Shown one piece after another: positions 30,002 to 40,076 of a stretch of 64,000 nt of DNA. The position numbers and the translations under genes are program-made. Below the pieces are notes generated by a model. It ran no database searches. It was not told the DNA's origin and saw only the letters and a list, made by a program, of their open reading frames with translations. Position 1 is the stretch's first letter. The number at the start of each line of letters is the position of its first letter. Source of the DNA: an uncultured Pelagibacteraceae bacterium (GTDB lineage Bacteria; Pseudomonadota; Alphaproteobacteria; Pelagibacterales; Pelagibacteraceae). The stretch spans positions 1-64,000 of the forward strand of contig CACIRB010000003.1 of assembly GCA_902588925.1 (NCBI GenBank), written 5' to 3'.

Positions 30002-30961
30002 ATGAACACTTTACCTAGTATTTCCGCTCACATTAATGAAAAGGTAATCAATAAAGTAATTCAAGAAAATTTTGCCGCACTGGCACCCTCTTATTTTACT
30101 TTAACCAGTAATTGGTTTGTCAGAGCATATGATCATTACAAAGATATAGATAAATTCATCATCATTATATATTTGATAAATATCAACCTTATATATTTTA
30201 GGCAAAATGGATTAAAAATAGACTACGACACTTTTTATAAGGATAAATCAATCGAAATTACCAAAATTAACATTTCAGATATCTCAAAAGATCTAGGGGT
30301 GCCTAAAGAAAGTATTAGAAGAAAAGTTTTAGAATTAGAGAAAGAAGGAACAATCAAAAGGTCTGGTAAAAAAATATTTATTGTAAGAGATACATTGTAC
30401 TCAGCTAGAGCAACTAATACGCTGACAGAGATTGCAACTATTTTGCATGAATTTAATAAAATTTTAAAAAAAGAAAAACTATCAACTGAGATCTATTCGG
30501 TAGATGAAATAATATCCGCAATGAAAGAAAATTTCTCTTACTGTTGGTATCAGTTTAATAAATTCTGGTTTATTTATATAAATAGATGGAGAGCTGAGCT
30601 TAAAGATTTAGAATATTTAGCTATTGGAATGGTAGTTATAATCAATGCAGTAAAGAATAAAGAATTTTCTTCAAAAAAAAATATACGTTCATACCATAAA
30701 GCGGTTATGGGTTCTGATGTAAGAGGTGTAAATGCTATGTCAATTTCTGAGATAACCGGTATTCCAAGACCTACTGTTGTTAGAAAATTAAAATTTTTAA
30801 TTGATAAAAAATATCTTCATATTAATGAAAAAAAATTAATCACATTTAATGCTAAAGATAGTGCCTTTCAAAAAACTGGTAAAATGATAAACCAAAACAT
30901 GCTTAGTTTAAGTAATTTTATCTATAAAATTTTTAATCAAATAAGAATAATAAATCCTTAA
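30002..30961 (+). CDS. Putative transcriptional regulator with two winged-HTH-like segments
   Basis: INISDISKDLGVPKESIRRKVLELEKEGTIKRSGKKIFI and MSISEITGIPRPTVVRKLKFLIDKKYLHINEKKLITF. Confidence 0.65.
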   Translation: MNTLPSISAHINEKVINKVIQENFAALAPSYFTLTSNWFVRAYDHYKDIDKFIIIIYLININLIYFRQNGLKIDYDTFYKDKSIEITKINISDISKDLGVPKESIRRKVLELEKEGTIKRSGKKIFIVRDTLYSARATNTLTEIATILHEFNKILKKEKLSTEIYSVDEIISAMKENFSYCWYQFNKFWFIYINRWRAELKDLEYLAIGMVVIINAVKNKEFSSKKNIRSYHKAVMGSDVRGVNAMSISEITGIPRPTVVRKLKFLIDKKYLHINEKKLITFNAKDSAFQKTGKMINQNMLSLSNFIYKIFNQIRIINP

Positions 30962-31809
30962 TTAGATTTTCTTAAAAAAGAAATAAAAATAAATCCTGTA
31001 ATATACATAATCAGCGCGTAAGCACCTGTTGGTAATGCATATAATATATCAGTACCAAATATTTGCGTAGAAACAAATAACGCTAACGTTCCATTTTGTA
31101 ATCCACATTCCAAAGCAATACACTTCATTTGTTTAACACCCGAAGCAAAAGCTTTTGCAATGTAATATGCAATTACCATCATTGATATATTTAAAATTAA
31201 AGCAATTAGACCTGCTTGTTTTATAAAGCTTATAATACTATCTCTTTCTTCATAAAATGCCGCAATGAAAAAAATTACAAACAACACAATGTTAAGTTTG
31301 TTAAATATTTCAACTTTAGATGAAATAAAATTTTCAGCAAATCTTCTTATAATCATCCCTAAAATAACAGGCACAGTCACAACTAAAAACATTTTTAAAG
31401 CTATTCCTGTCATTGAAATATTTCGAGAAACTTCTGTTATTCCAAGCAAATCTGCAGATGTAAAGATTATAAGAGGAACAGTTATAATGCTAAGTAAACT
31501 AATTACAGCAGTTAAAGATATAGATAATGCAACATCACCATCGGCAAATTTTGTCATTACATTAGAGGTTACTCCCCCAGGTGCCGCAGCTATAATCATA
31601 ACCCCTATTGCTATTTCAGGTGGTGTTCTTAAAATTAAAATTAATATGTAAGCTACAATTGGAAGAATTATTAATTGAGAAATAAAACCAACTATAAAAT
31701 CTTTTGGTGTTTTAAATACTCTTCCAAAATCATCTAGTTTTAATCCTAGGCCTAAGCCTAACATTATCAAGGCTAAAATAATTGGCGCAATTTTAGTTAC
31801 AATTTCCAA
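30958..31809 (-). CDS. Bile acid:sodium symporter (BASS) family transporter
   Basis: IIAAAPGGVTSNVMTKFADGDVALSISLT; ALECGLQNGTLALFV. Confidence 0.9.
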   Translation of the reverse strand: MEIVTKIAPIILALIMLGLGLGLKLDDFGRVFKTPKDFIVGFISQLIILPIVAYILILILRTPPEIAIGVMIIAAAPGGVTSNVMTKFADGDVALSISLTAVISLLSIITVPLIIFTSADLLGITEVSRNISMTGIALKMFLVVTVPVILGMIIRRFAENFISSKVEIFNKLNIVLFVIFFIAAFYEERDSIISFIKQAGLIALILNISMMVIAYYIAKAFASGVKQMKCIALECGLQNGTLALFVSTQIFGTDILYALPTGAYALIMYITGFIFISFLRKSN

Positions 31810-31910
31810 AGTCTCCCCCGCTCAAAACCAATTATATAAACTTGTTAAATTTATATAAAGAATTTTTTTTTATATACATGTTCAGTTTTTTCACTTATTT
31901 GTAGAAAAAA

Positions 31911-32822
31911 ATGCTCTCAAACAAAGAAATTGTCTGTCCAAACAACTTATTAGATTTAGCTCATAAAAAAAAAGGAGTTACAGTTGCGGTTGTAAATGCT
32001 GGTAAACCTTTACCCATGTTATCAGTTCAAGATGCGGTTAATGAAAATTTAATTGAGCCAATATTTATTGGTCATGAAGTAGAAATTCAAAAATGCGCTG
32101 AAGATATCAAATGGGATATTTCTAAATATGAACTTATCCATGAACCTGTAGAAAATGATACTGCTAAAATTGCAGCTAAATTAGCAAGTGAAGGCAAGGT
32201 GCAAATAATAGTGAAAGGCCATATTCATACGGATGTGCTTATGAAAGAAGTGCTTAAACGTGAATATAATTTATTGGGAAAAACAAGATTAAGTCATATC
32301 TGGCATATGACTACCGGTAAAGATGATAAACCATTAATTATTACTGATGGAGCATTAAATGTTTTGCCGAATGTTAAAACAAAAATGCACATTCTTAAAA
32401 ATGTAGTTAATTTTTCAAATAGAATAGGAATTGAAAGACCGAAAGTATCTGTATTATCTGCAACTGAAGAAGTATTAGAAAGTGTACCAAGTTCTATTGA
32501 GGCTGCAGAAATTACAAAATTAGCCAAAAAAGAAAATTTAAATGCTGATGTTTTTGGACCTTTAGCATTTGATAATAGTATTTCAAAAAAATCTGCTGGA
32601 ATAAAAGGGATTAAAAATACAGTTGCGGGTGAGGCAGATGTGTTATTAGTGCCAAGTGTTGAGGCAGGTAATGCCTTGGTTAAAATGCTTATATACTTTA
32701 GTGGTGCATGTGCGGCAGGAGTAGTAGTTGGCGGAAAAGTGCCAGTGGTAATAACTAGTAGATCTGATGAGGCTCAAGCACGTTTAGCTTCAATTGCAGC
32801 TGCGGTAGTAGCTTTAGACTAA
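31911..32822 (+). CDS. Phosphate acetyl/butyryltransferase family protein
   Basis: VPSVEAGNALVKMLIYFSGACAAGVVVGGKVPVVITSRSDEAQARLASIAAA. Confidence 0.85.
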   Translation: MLSNKEIVCPNNLLDLAHKKKGVTVAVVNAGKPLPMLSVQDAVNENLIEPIFIGHEVEIQKCAEDIKWDISKYELIHEPVENDTAKIAAKLASEGKVQIIVKGHIHTDVLMKEVLKREYNLLGKTRLSHIWHMTTGKDDKPLIITDGALNVLPNVKTKMHILKNVVNFSNRIGIERPKVSVLSATEEVLESVPSSIEAAEITKLAKKENLNADVFGPLAFDNSISKKSAGIKGIKNTVAGEADVLLVPSVEAGNALVKMLIYFSGACAAGVVVGGKVPVVITSRSDEAQARLASIAAAVVALD

Positions 32823-32831
32823 ATGTTTCAT

Positions 32832-32851
32832 TGAATTTCAAAAGAAATTCA
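32832..32851 (+). promoter_or_regulatory. Hairpin TGAATTTC-AAAA-GAAATTCA between Pta-like and HpsN-like genes
   Basis: 8-bp perfect stem, 4-nt loop. Confidence 0.35.
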
Positions 32852-32882
32852 TTTAAATAAATTGAAATTTAAAAGGAGAGAA

Positions 32883-34169
32883 ATGGCAATTACATACTTA
32901 AAAAAATCACCAAAAACATCATCAACTGACGACACAAAAACAAGAGAAATTGTTGAAAATATTCTTAAAGATATTGAGACTAGTAAAGAAGAGGGCTGTA
33001 AGGAGCTTTCGAAAAAATTTGATAAATATGAAGGTGATGTAATTGTTTCAAAAGAAAAAATTGAAGAAATAAAAAAAAATTTAGATCAAAAAACTAAAGA
33101 TGATATTCAGTTCTCTCATGAAAGAGTTAGAAAGTTTGCTGAAGCACAATTAAAAAATTATGGTCAAGACTTTGAAGTTGAATTATCTGACGGTTTATTT
33201 GCTGGACAAAAACTTATTCCTGTAAACACAGCAGGTTGTTATGTGCCTGCTGGAAGATACGCTCATATAGCTTCAGCCGTAATGAGTGTAACAACAGCAA
33301 AAGTAGCTGGTGTTAAAAATATTATAGTTTGTAGTTCTCCTAAACCTGGAGTTGGAGTACATCCATCAATTGTTTATACAGCTGACTTATGCGGAGCTGA
33401 TGTAATAATGAATTTAGGTGGTGTACAAGCTATTGCAGCAATGACAAATGGATTATTTGGTAATGCACCTGCAGATATTTTGGTTGGGCCTGGAAACCAA
33501 TTTGTTGCGGAAGCAAAAAGAATTTTATTTGGAAAAGTTGGTATAGATTTATTTGCAGGACCTACAGAAATTGCAGTAATTGCTGATGAGACTGCTGATC
33601 CTGAGATGGTAGCATATGACTTAGTTGGACAAGCTGAGCATGGGTACAATTCTCCTGCTTGGTTGTTTACTAAAAGTAAAAAAGTTGCAGATTATGTAAT
33701 GGAAAGAGTTCCAGAATTAATTGCAGATTTACCAGATCTTCCAAGAGAAAATTCAGGTGCTGCATGGAGAGATTATGGTGAAGTAATTCTTTGTGACACT
33801 GATGAAGAGATCGCTAAAGTTAGTGATGAATACGCTCCAGAACATTTAGAAGTCCAAACTAAAAATTTACAATGGTACCACGATAGATTAAAAAATTACG
33901 GATCTTTATTCATTGGTGAAGAAACAACTGTTGCTTATGGAGATAAATGTTCAGGTACAAATCACATTTTGCCGACAAAAGGTGCAGGTAGATACACAGG
34001 GGGTTTGTTTGTTGGTAAATTTATTAAAACATTAAGTTTCCAAAGAATGAGTAAGGCTGCAACAAAAGAAGTTGGTGCTGCTTGTGCAAGAATTTCTAGA
34101 TATGAAGGAATGGAAGCACATGCTAGAACAGGTGATGTGAGATTAAGAAAATACGGTTTTCAAAACTAA
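32883..34169 (+). CDS. Histidinol dehydrogenase family protein, sulfopropanediol 3-dehydrogenase (HpsN)-like
   Basis: HisD fold (VPAGRYAHIASAVMSVTTAKVAGVKNIIVCSSP; SGTNHILPTKGAGRYTGGLFVGKFIKTLS); not in a his operon; start set at MAITYL after AAAGGAGAGA. Confidence 0.8.
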   Translation: MAITYLKKSPKTSSTDDTKTREIVENILKDIETSKEEGCKELSKKFDKYEGDVIVSKEKIEEIKKNLDQKTKDDIQFSHERVRKFAEAQLKNYGQDFEVELSDGLFAGQKLIPVNTAGCYVPAGRYAHIASAVMSVTTAKVAGVKNIIVCSSPKPGVGVHPSIVYTADLCGADVIMNLGGVQAIAAMTNGLFGNAPADILVGPGNQFVAEAKRILFGKVGIDLFAGPTEIAVIADETADPEMVAYDLVGQAEHGYNSPAWLFTKSKKVADYVMERVPELIADLPDLPRENSGAAWRDYGEVILCDTDEEIAKVSDEYAPEHLEVQTKNLQWYHDRLKNYGSLFIGEETTVAYGDKCSGTNHILPTKGAGRYTGGLFVGKFIKTLSFQRMSKAATKEVGAACARISRYEGMEAHARTGDVRLRKYGFQN

Positions 34170-34186
34170 TAATTTAGGGATTTTAA

Positions 34187-34552
34187 ATGAAAAAATTTGA
34201 TGAACTTATGAGTGTAGGAAGTGAAATTGAAAACATTACTGCTGAAGATGCAAAGAAAAAATTAAATGATCCTAATGTTCAATTTATTGATGTAAGAGAT
34301 AAAGATAGTTTTTCTAATGGTACAATAGGAAATGCCATACACCTGGACAGAGGATTGCTTGAATTTTATTTAGCAGAGGGAAGTCCCTTAGAAAATGATA
34401 TTTTTAAAAATAATCCAGATAAAGAGTTTGTAGTTTTTTGTGGTTTAGGCGGTCAAGGCACTCTTGCCACAAAAACAATGAAAGACATGGGTGTCAAAAA
34501 TGTTAAAAACATTACTGGCGGAATGTCTGAGTGGGATAAGTTAAAAGACTAG
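34187..34552 (+). CDS. Rhodanese-like domain protein
   Basis: VQFIDVRDKDSFSNGTIGNAIHLDRG; VVFCGLGGQGTLA (Cys at active site); GGMSEW. Confidence 0.88.
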   Translation: MKKFDELMSVGSEIENITAEDAKKKLNDPNVQFIDVRDKDSFSNGTIGNAIHLDRGLLEFYLAEGSPLENDIFKNNPDKEFVVFCGLGGQGTLATKTMKDMGVKNVKNITGGMSEWDKLKD

Positions 34553-35634
34553 TCCTTTATTAAATCTAAAACATCAATACCTATTTGCTTAAGTATATGT
34601 ATTAAGTCTATAGGTACCCAGTTTTCTCTAATTTTACCTTCATGGTGATGGTAAAAATCCATTACTCTCATAGTTACGTTTTGATTATCAGATTTGTATC
34701 CTAACCAATCATCTGATCCGTAAACTGCTTGTATGCTATGCCAGCCAGCAGTCATTGAAAAATTTCCATCACCAAGTTCACAGTAATGTCCTAGTTTCCA
34801 ATAATTTCTTTCTTTAAAAGTTTTTCTAAATGGTAACTGATGGTTATCGACAAATCCCTCTAAGTTTCTTCCAGTACCTATTCCACTTGGCCCATACCAT
34901 ATCATTTTATCATGCCAAAATTCACTTTGTGGATGATTAATTAATTTTTCTTTTAATTCTTTATCTGAATTAGTTTCTAATTCTGGCTTTATGTTCAAGC
35001 TTCTTTGCATCGTTAAAGATTGGTCTAAACTTGCTTCAGAAACTTTCATATCTTTTTCAAAATAATCTACACCATCGGTATTAATTGGGTTTAGCCAATT
35101 TCCCTCTGAACCTCTTGAAGGTTTGATTGGATTTTTACCTGTTTGAAATATCAAATCTAATAGATCGATTAAAATATAACTTTCTACTATTTTATCATTT
35201 TTCAATTCATGAACTTCACAACATTTAAGATTTACCATTTTATTAATTGGCTTTATCCCAAAAATAGGTTTTTTGAATGTGCCTGAAAGCATAGATACTG
35301 ATCCAACTTGAACTTTATCTCTAAATGTACCTCCAATGACTATCTGTTCTCTTCTCTCAATGTCTGGGAAAGCTTCAAATAGAGGTAGCCAAAATTTTTC
35401 TTTAAATGTATTTGCACCCTCAAATTCATTAACAGGATGAAAACAATTAACTTTTACATCTTTATCAAAATAATTTTCTATATTTTGACCTAATTTAGAT
35501 ATTCCACCTTCTATGATTGTTTTTAAGTAGCCTCTTACTTTTGTTTTATTATTGAAATTTTCTTCAGGTGTAATTTCTAATTTTTTTACACCATGTTGTT
35601 CTTTTAAACCTGTATCAAATTGTTGTATTGGCAT
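34549..35634 (-). CDS. SnoaL/NTF2-like protein (two NTF2-like halves)
   Basis: HPVNEFEGANTFKEKFWLPLFEAFPDIERR and GTGRNLEGFVDNHQLPFRKTF ester-cyclase/SnoaL-type patterns. Confidence 0.65.
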   Translation of the reverse strand: MPIQQFDTGLKEQHGVKKLEITPEENFNNKTKVRGYLKTIIEGGISKLGQNIENYFDKDVKVNCFHPVNEFEGANTFKEKFWLPLFEAFPDIERREQIVIGGTFRDKVQVGSVSMLSGTFKKPIFGIKPINKMVNLKCCEVHELKNDKIVESYILIDLLDLIFQTGKNPIKPSRGSEGNWLNPINTDGVDYFEKDMKVSEASLDQSLTMQRSLNIKPELETNSDKELKEKLINHPQSEFWHDKMIWYGPSGIGTGRNLEGFVDNHQLPFRKTFKERNYWKLGHYCELGDGNFSMTAGWHSIQAVYGSDDWLGYKSDNQNVTMRVMDFYHHHEGKIRENWVPIDLIHILKQIGIDVLDLIKD

Positions 35635-35683
35635 TTATAATAATTTAAATAGGGTTAATATCATAATTCAATTAGAATAACAT

Positions 35684-36628
35684 ATGGAAAATAGGTTAGC
35701 AAAATTTAATGAGTTGGTTCCAAGCACCTTGCCCTTTGTGGAGGGAAAACTCGAAGGTCACAAAGAAAGAAAAAATTATTCTATAGTTGGACCTGGTGTA
35801 GCTGAAGATAGCAAACAATTTATAAAAATTGCTATGCCTCATAGTTTTAATTTAGGTGCTGTGTCAGCATTACCCAAAAATGGATCGGGTTTACATAGTC
35901 ACACAACTGCAGAAGTATTTTTAATTTATTCTGGTAGATGGAGGTTTTATTGGGGAGCGGAAGGAAAAGATGAAACAATCTTGAATGCTGGGGACATAAT
36001 TTCAATGCCAACTAACATGTTTAGAGCATTTGAAAACGCAGGCGATGAAGAAGGATTAATTTTTGTTGTTTTAGGAGGGGATGATCCTGGAATAATAACT
36101 TGGGTACCAAGTGTTTTAGAAAAAGCAAAAAAAACTGGTATGGCGCTTTTAAATGATAACTCGTTAATTGATTTATCTATTAATAAAATTCCAGAAGGAA
36201 AAACAATTCTTAAGCCTATTTCTCAAGAAGAAATTAAAAAATTTGATAACTACAAACTAAATCAACTAGAAAAATTTATATGTAAAAATAGTGAAAATTC
36301 AAAATATGAAAATAAACTAAATGAGAATATTTATTTAATTCAAATTATTGGAAACAAATTTGAAAAAAAAGAATTCTCTCCAGTAATAAAACAAGATACC
36401 GGATTTAATCTTTCGATTTTAAAATCCAGTAAAGGTCATATAACTAATTTAAAATTTGAAAAACCTACAATAATGTTTTCAAGGACTGGAAAATGGGAAA
36501 TTATGATTGATGATTTTCAATGTATTTTAAATCCTAAAGATACAATTTCTATTCCAATTAATTCAAATGTTAATATTAAAATAGATGAAAATGAGTATTG
36601 TTACTTGAATTGTGTAACACAAATCTAA
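35684..36628 (+). CDS. Bicupin-like protein
   Basis: N-terminal cupin GSGLHSHTTAEVFLIYSGRWRFYWGAEGKDETILNAGDIISMPTNMFRAFEN; second cupin-like beta region at C-term. Confidence 0.75.
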   Translation: MENRLAKFNELVPSTLPFVEGKLEGHKERKNYSIVGPGVAEDSKQFIKIAMPHSFNLGAVSALPKNGSGLHSHTTAEVFLIYSGRWRFYWGAEGKDETILNAGDIISMPTNMFRAFENAGDEEGLIFVVLGGDDPGIITWVPSVLEKAKKTGMALLNDNSLIDLSINKIPEGKTILKPISQEEIKKFDNYKLNQLEKFICKNSENSKYENKLNENIYLIQIIGNKFEKKEFSPVIKQDTGFNLSILKSSKGHITNLKFEKPTIMFSRTGKWEIMIDDFQCILNPKDTISIPINSNVNIKIDENEYCYLNCVTQI

Positions 36629-37590
36629 TGAAGGGTTTTGATCCAAAATATAAAAACTTTCCTGATTACATACTAAAAATAACTAAACAAATTTGGGAAA
36701 ATAAAGATGTTGAGTCTATTGGTCAGTTTTATAGTGATAACATTCCAGTTAGATCACCGTTTGGTGTCACATATGGAAATAAACCTGTAATTGATGCTAC
36801 CTATGCAACATTAAAAGAATTTCCTAACAGGCAACTGCTTGGAGAAGATGTGATTTGGAATGGAAATGATGATGTCGGTTATCATTCGTCTCATAGAATT
36901 TTAAGCAAAGGAACACATCTTGGTGATGGTTCTTATGGCAAACCAACTGGTAAAGATATTTATTATAGAGTAATTGCTGATTGTGCATGCAAAAATAATC
37001 AAGTCTATGATGAATGGATTGTTCGTGATCAAGGTGCGATGGTAAGACAAATAGGATTTACACCAAAAGATTTTGCTCAAATGCTTATAGATAAAGAAGG
37101 TGGTTTTGAAAAAGCAAAACAATTATTTAATTCAAATTCTGAGATGAATTCAGATTACAAACAAGGCATTGTTCCTGATGATTCTGCTGGAGGTAAATAC
37201 TCCAAAATATTGACAAATATCTTCAAGGATAATTATGATTTTTCAGATTATGCAAGAGCTGCAACTATTTATTGGCCTGGAAATAAAATTGGACATGGAA
37301 GAGAAGATATAATCAAATTTTGGAATGCTTTAAAGAATACTTTGACCGATATAAATTTTTCTATAGAGCACATTGGTTATTTGGAAGAACCAGATAAAAA
37401 TCCTAAAGCGTCAATAAGATGGTTTCTGGAAGGTAATCATTCTAAAGACACTGAAGAATTTGGAAAAAATTCAAATAAAAATATTTTTATAATGGGTATA
37501 AACCATGCAGAAATAATTCATGGAAATGTTATAAGAGAATGGGTTTTGTATGATGAGGTTGCAATTTGGAAACAAATTTTAATGAAATAA
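36628..37590 (+). CDS. SnoaL/NTF2-like protein (two halves)
   Basis: VRSPFGVTYGNKPVIDATYATLKEFPNRQLLGEDVIWNG; second half YWPGNKIGHGREDIIKFWNALKNTLTDINF; start at TAATG overlap with the bicupin. Confidence 0.65.
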   Translation: MKGFDPKYKNFPDYILKITKQIWENKDVESIGQFYSDNIPVRSPFGVTYGNKPVIDATYATLKEFPNRQLLGEDVIWNGNDDVGYHSSHRILSKGTHLGDGSYGKPTGKDIYYRVIADCACKNNQVYDEWIVRDQGAMVRQIGFTPKDFAQMLIDKEGGFEKAKQLFNSNSEMNSDYKQGIVPDDSAGGKYSKILTNIFKDNYDFSDYARAATIYWPGNKIGHGREDIIKFWNALKNTLTDINFSIEHIGYLEEPDKNPKASIRWFLEGNHSKDTEEFGKNSNKNIFIMGINHAEIIHGNVIREWVLYDEVAIWKQILMK

Positions 37591-37593
37591 ATT

Positions 37594-38721
37594 ATGAGTA
37601 AAATTAAAACAACACATGTAGGAAGTTTACCAAGATCAAATGAATTATCCGATCTCTTATTCAAGAAAGATCAAAAAGAAAAAATAGATTTAAATCAATT
37701 TGATGAGATTGTTCAAAGAGATGTAGATAATATTGTTAAAAAGCAAATAGAGGTTGGAATTGACTATATTAGTGACGGTGAAATGTCTAAGATTAGCTAT
37801 GCAACTTATGTTAAAGATAGAATTGATGGCTTTTCAGGAGAGAGTGAAAGAAAAGCGCCAAAAGATTTAGATGACTTTCCATCTTTTAAAGAAAGAATTG
37901 CAAGAACAGGTGGTACTCCTACTTACACAAGACCTTGTTGTACAAGTGAATTAAAAATTAAAGACAAAACCTCTTTAACAAAAGATATTAATAATTTTAA
38001 GCAATCATTAGAAAAAAATAATCACAAAGACGCTTTTATGAATGCTGCTTCTCCAGGAGTTATTTCAGCTTTCTTACCAAATAAATTTTATAAAAATGAT
38101 GATGAATATTTAGAAAATTTATCTAACCTAATGAAAGATGAATATGAAGAGATTACATCAAATGGATTAAAACTTCAGTTAGATTGTCCAGATTTAGCAT
38201 TAGCGAGACACATGACTTTTAAAGATTTATCTGAAGGAGAATTTTTAATTAGAGCAGAAAAACAAATAGAATGTTTAAATAATGCAATTAGTAATATCGA
38301 TAGCTCCAAAATAAGAATGCACATATGCTGGGGTAATTATGAAGGACCCCATTTACACGACATTGGACTAGAAAAAATTATGCCAATAGCTTTAAAAGCT
38401 AATGTACAAACTTATTTAATTGAGTCTTCTAATCCAAGACATTCTCATGAGTGGCAAATTTTTGAAAATTTAAAAATTCCAAAAGATAAAATAATTGCTC
38501 CTGGGGTCATTGACTCTACTACAAACTTTGTCGAACATCCCGAGGTTGTAAAAAATAGAATTGTAACTTACTCAAAAATAATTGAAAAAGATCAGCTAAT
38601 TGCTGGAACAGATTGTGGCTTTAGCACCTTTGCTGGCTTCGGAAATGTTGATGAAAATATAGTTTATAAGAAACTAGAGTCTTTGGTGCATGGTGCTGAA
38701 CTTGCGTCAAAAGTGATTTAA
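37594..38721 (+). CDS. Cobalamin-independent methionine synthase (MetE C-terminal)-like / UROD-superfamily methyltransferase
   Basis: TTHVGSLPRSNEL; DYISDGEMSKISY; Zn ligands HICWGN and GTDCGF. Confidence 0.82.
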   Translation: MSKIKTTHVGSLPRSNELSDLLFKKDQKEKIDLNQFDEIVQRDVDNIVKKQIEVGIDYISDGEMSKISYATYVKDRIDGFSGESERKAPKDLDDFPSFKERIARTGGTPTYTRPCCTSELKIKDKTSLTKDINNFKQSLEKNNHKDAFMNAASPGVISAFLPNKFYKNDDEYLENLSNLMKDEYEEITSNGLKLQLDCPDLALARHMTFKDLSEGEFLIRAEKQIECLNNAISNIDSSKIRMHICWGNYEGPHLHDIGLEKIMPIALKANVQTYLIESSNPRHSHEWQIFENLKIPKDKIIAPGVIDSTTNFVEHPEVVKNRIVTYSKIIEKDQLIAGTDCGFSTFAGFGNVDENIVYKKLESLVHGAELASKVI

Positions 38722-38806
38722 TTTCCTCTTTAATTTAAACTACGTAATAGATATAGTTTTTGAACTTAAATTATAATTAAACAATTAATATAAAGAGAGA
38801 AAACAT

Positions 38807-40027
38807 ATGAGAAAAATACTAGTTAGTTTGTTGTTTTTACTTTTTGGAACTTCTGCTTATGCAGATTGTAACATTAAAAGTGGTTCAATAAATATTTTGG
38901 CTAATGATTTTCCTGCATTAAGAACTTTCGTTGAAACTTCTAAACAATGTAAAGGAAGCGCAGATTTTAAAGTGACTCATTCATCAGAGCACAATAAAAT
39001 CGCAGTGCCAGCTCTTACTGCAAATCCATCTGAATTTTCAGCTAGAATTGCAGCAAACAGTTCAATCGTTCCTTTAATGAACCAAGATTTAATAAGACCT
39101 TTAGATGATCTTGTTAAAAAATATGGAAAAGGAATTCAAGACTCTCAATTGATCACAATTGATGGAAAAGTAATGGCTGTAGCATTTATGGCTAACACTC
39201 AACACTTATACTACAGAGAAGATGTTTTAAAAGATCTTGGTATAGCTGTTCCAAAAACATATGAAGAGGTAGTTGCTGCTTCTGAAAAAATTAGAGCTTC
39301 AGGAAAAATGCAATATCCGTATGCCGCTGCTTACAAAGCTGGTTGGAACTTAGCAGAAGAGTTTGTTAACATGTATATTGGTCATGGTGGTGAATTCTTT
39401 AAGTCTGGAAGTGCAGAACCAAATGTAAATAATGCAAAAGGTGTTGCTACTTTAAACATGCTTAAAAAATTATCTGAATTAAGTAACCCAGATTATTTAA
39501 CACATGATAGTGAAGCTATTAAAGTTGAGTGGGAATCTGGAAATGTTGCTTTAATGACATTGTGGGCTTCTAGATCAGGTACACTTTTAGATGATGAAGG
39601 TGATCCTAATATTACTAAAGCTACAAAACTAACTGGACCAGCTACAGTTGGAGGTGGAAATATCCCTGCTGCAACTTTATGGTGGGATGGTTTCACACTT
39701 GCAAAAAACAGATCTGACGCTGATGCAGAAGCTACATTTAGAGCTTTAGCTCACGCAGCATCAAATAAGAAAATGGTTGCTGACGCTGCTGACCAAGCTG
39801 TTTGGTTGGTAGAAGGATTTGTTCCAGGACCAAAATCTATTGGTGTAATTGAAGCTGTAAAAATGGGCGCAAAACCATATCCAATGTTACCGCAAATGGG
39901 TTTAATGCATGGTGCATTAGGAAGTGAGATTGTTGAGTTTTTACAAGGTAAAGAATCAGCTGAACAAGCATTGAAAGATGTTGAGGCTGCTTACACTAGT
40001 AAAGCTAAAGAACAAGGCTTTCTATAA
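38807..40027 (+). CDS. Sugar-type ABC transporter substrate-binding protein (family 1)
   Basis: Signal peptide; YYREDVLKDLGIAVPKTYEEVVAASEKIR; EWESGNVALMTLWASRSG. Confidence 0.88.
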   Translation: MRKILVSLLFLLFGTSAYADCNIKSGSINILANDFPALRTFVETSKQCKGSADFKVTHSSEHNKIAVPALTANPSEFSARIAANSSIVPLMNQDLIRPLDDLVKKYGKGIQDSQLITIDGKVMAVAFMANTQHLYYREDVLKDLGIAVPKTYEEVVAASEKIRASGKMQYPYAAAYKAGWNLAEEFVNMYIGHGGEFFKSGSAEPNVNNAKGVATLNMLKKLSELSNPDYLTHDSEAIKVEWESGNVALMTLWASRSGTLLDDEGDPNITKATKLTGPATVGGGNIPAATLWWDGFTLAKNRSDADAEATFRALAHAASNKKMVADAADQAVWLVEGFVPGPKSIGVIEAVKMGAKPYPMLPQMGLMHGALGSEIVEFLQGKESAEQALKDVEAAYTSKAKEQGFL

Positions 40028-40037
40028 AATCTAATCT

Positions 40038-40064
40038 TTAAGTGGGGACTTGGTCCCCACTTAA
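40038..40064 (+). promoter_or_regulatory. Perfect 12-bp hairpin between sugar SBP and permease genes
   Basis: TTAAGTGGGGAC-TTG-GTCCCCACTTAA; no T run follows. Confidence 0.75.
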
Positions 40065-40076
40065 CAAAAAATTTCA

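Noticed and set aside
31265-31651. 128-aa ORF on + strand
   Set aside because: Antisense shadow of the BASS transporter.
32883-34169. Ordinary histidine-biosynthesis hisD
   Set aside because: No his genes nearby and sulfonate-like context; HpsN-like favoured, but not certain without a tree.
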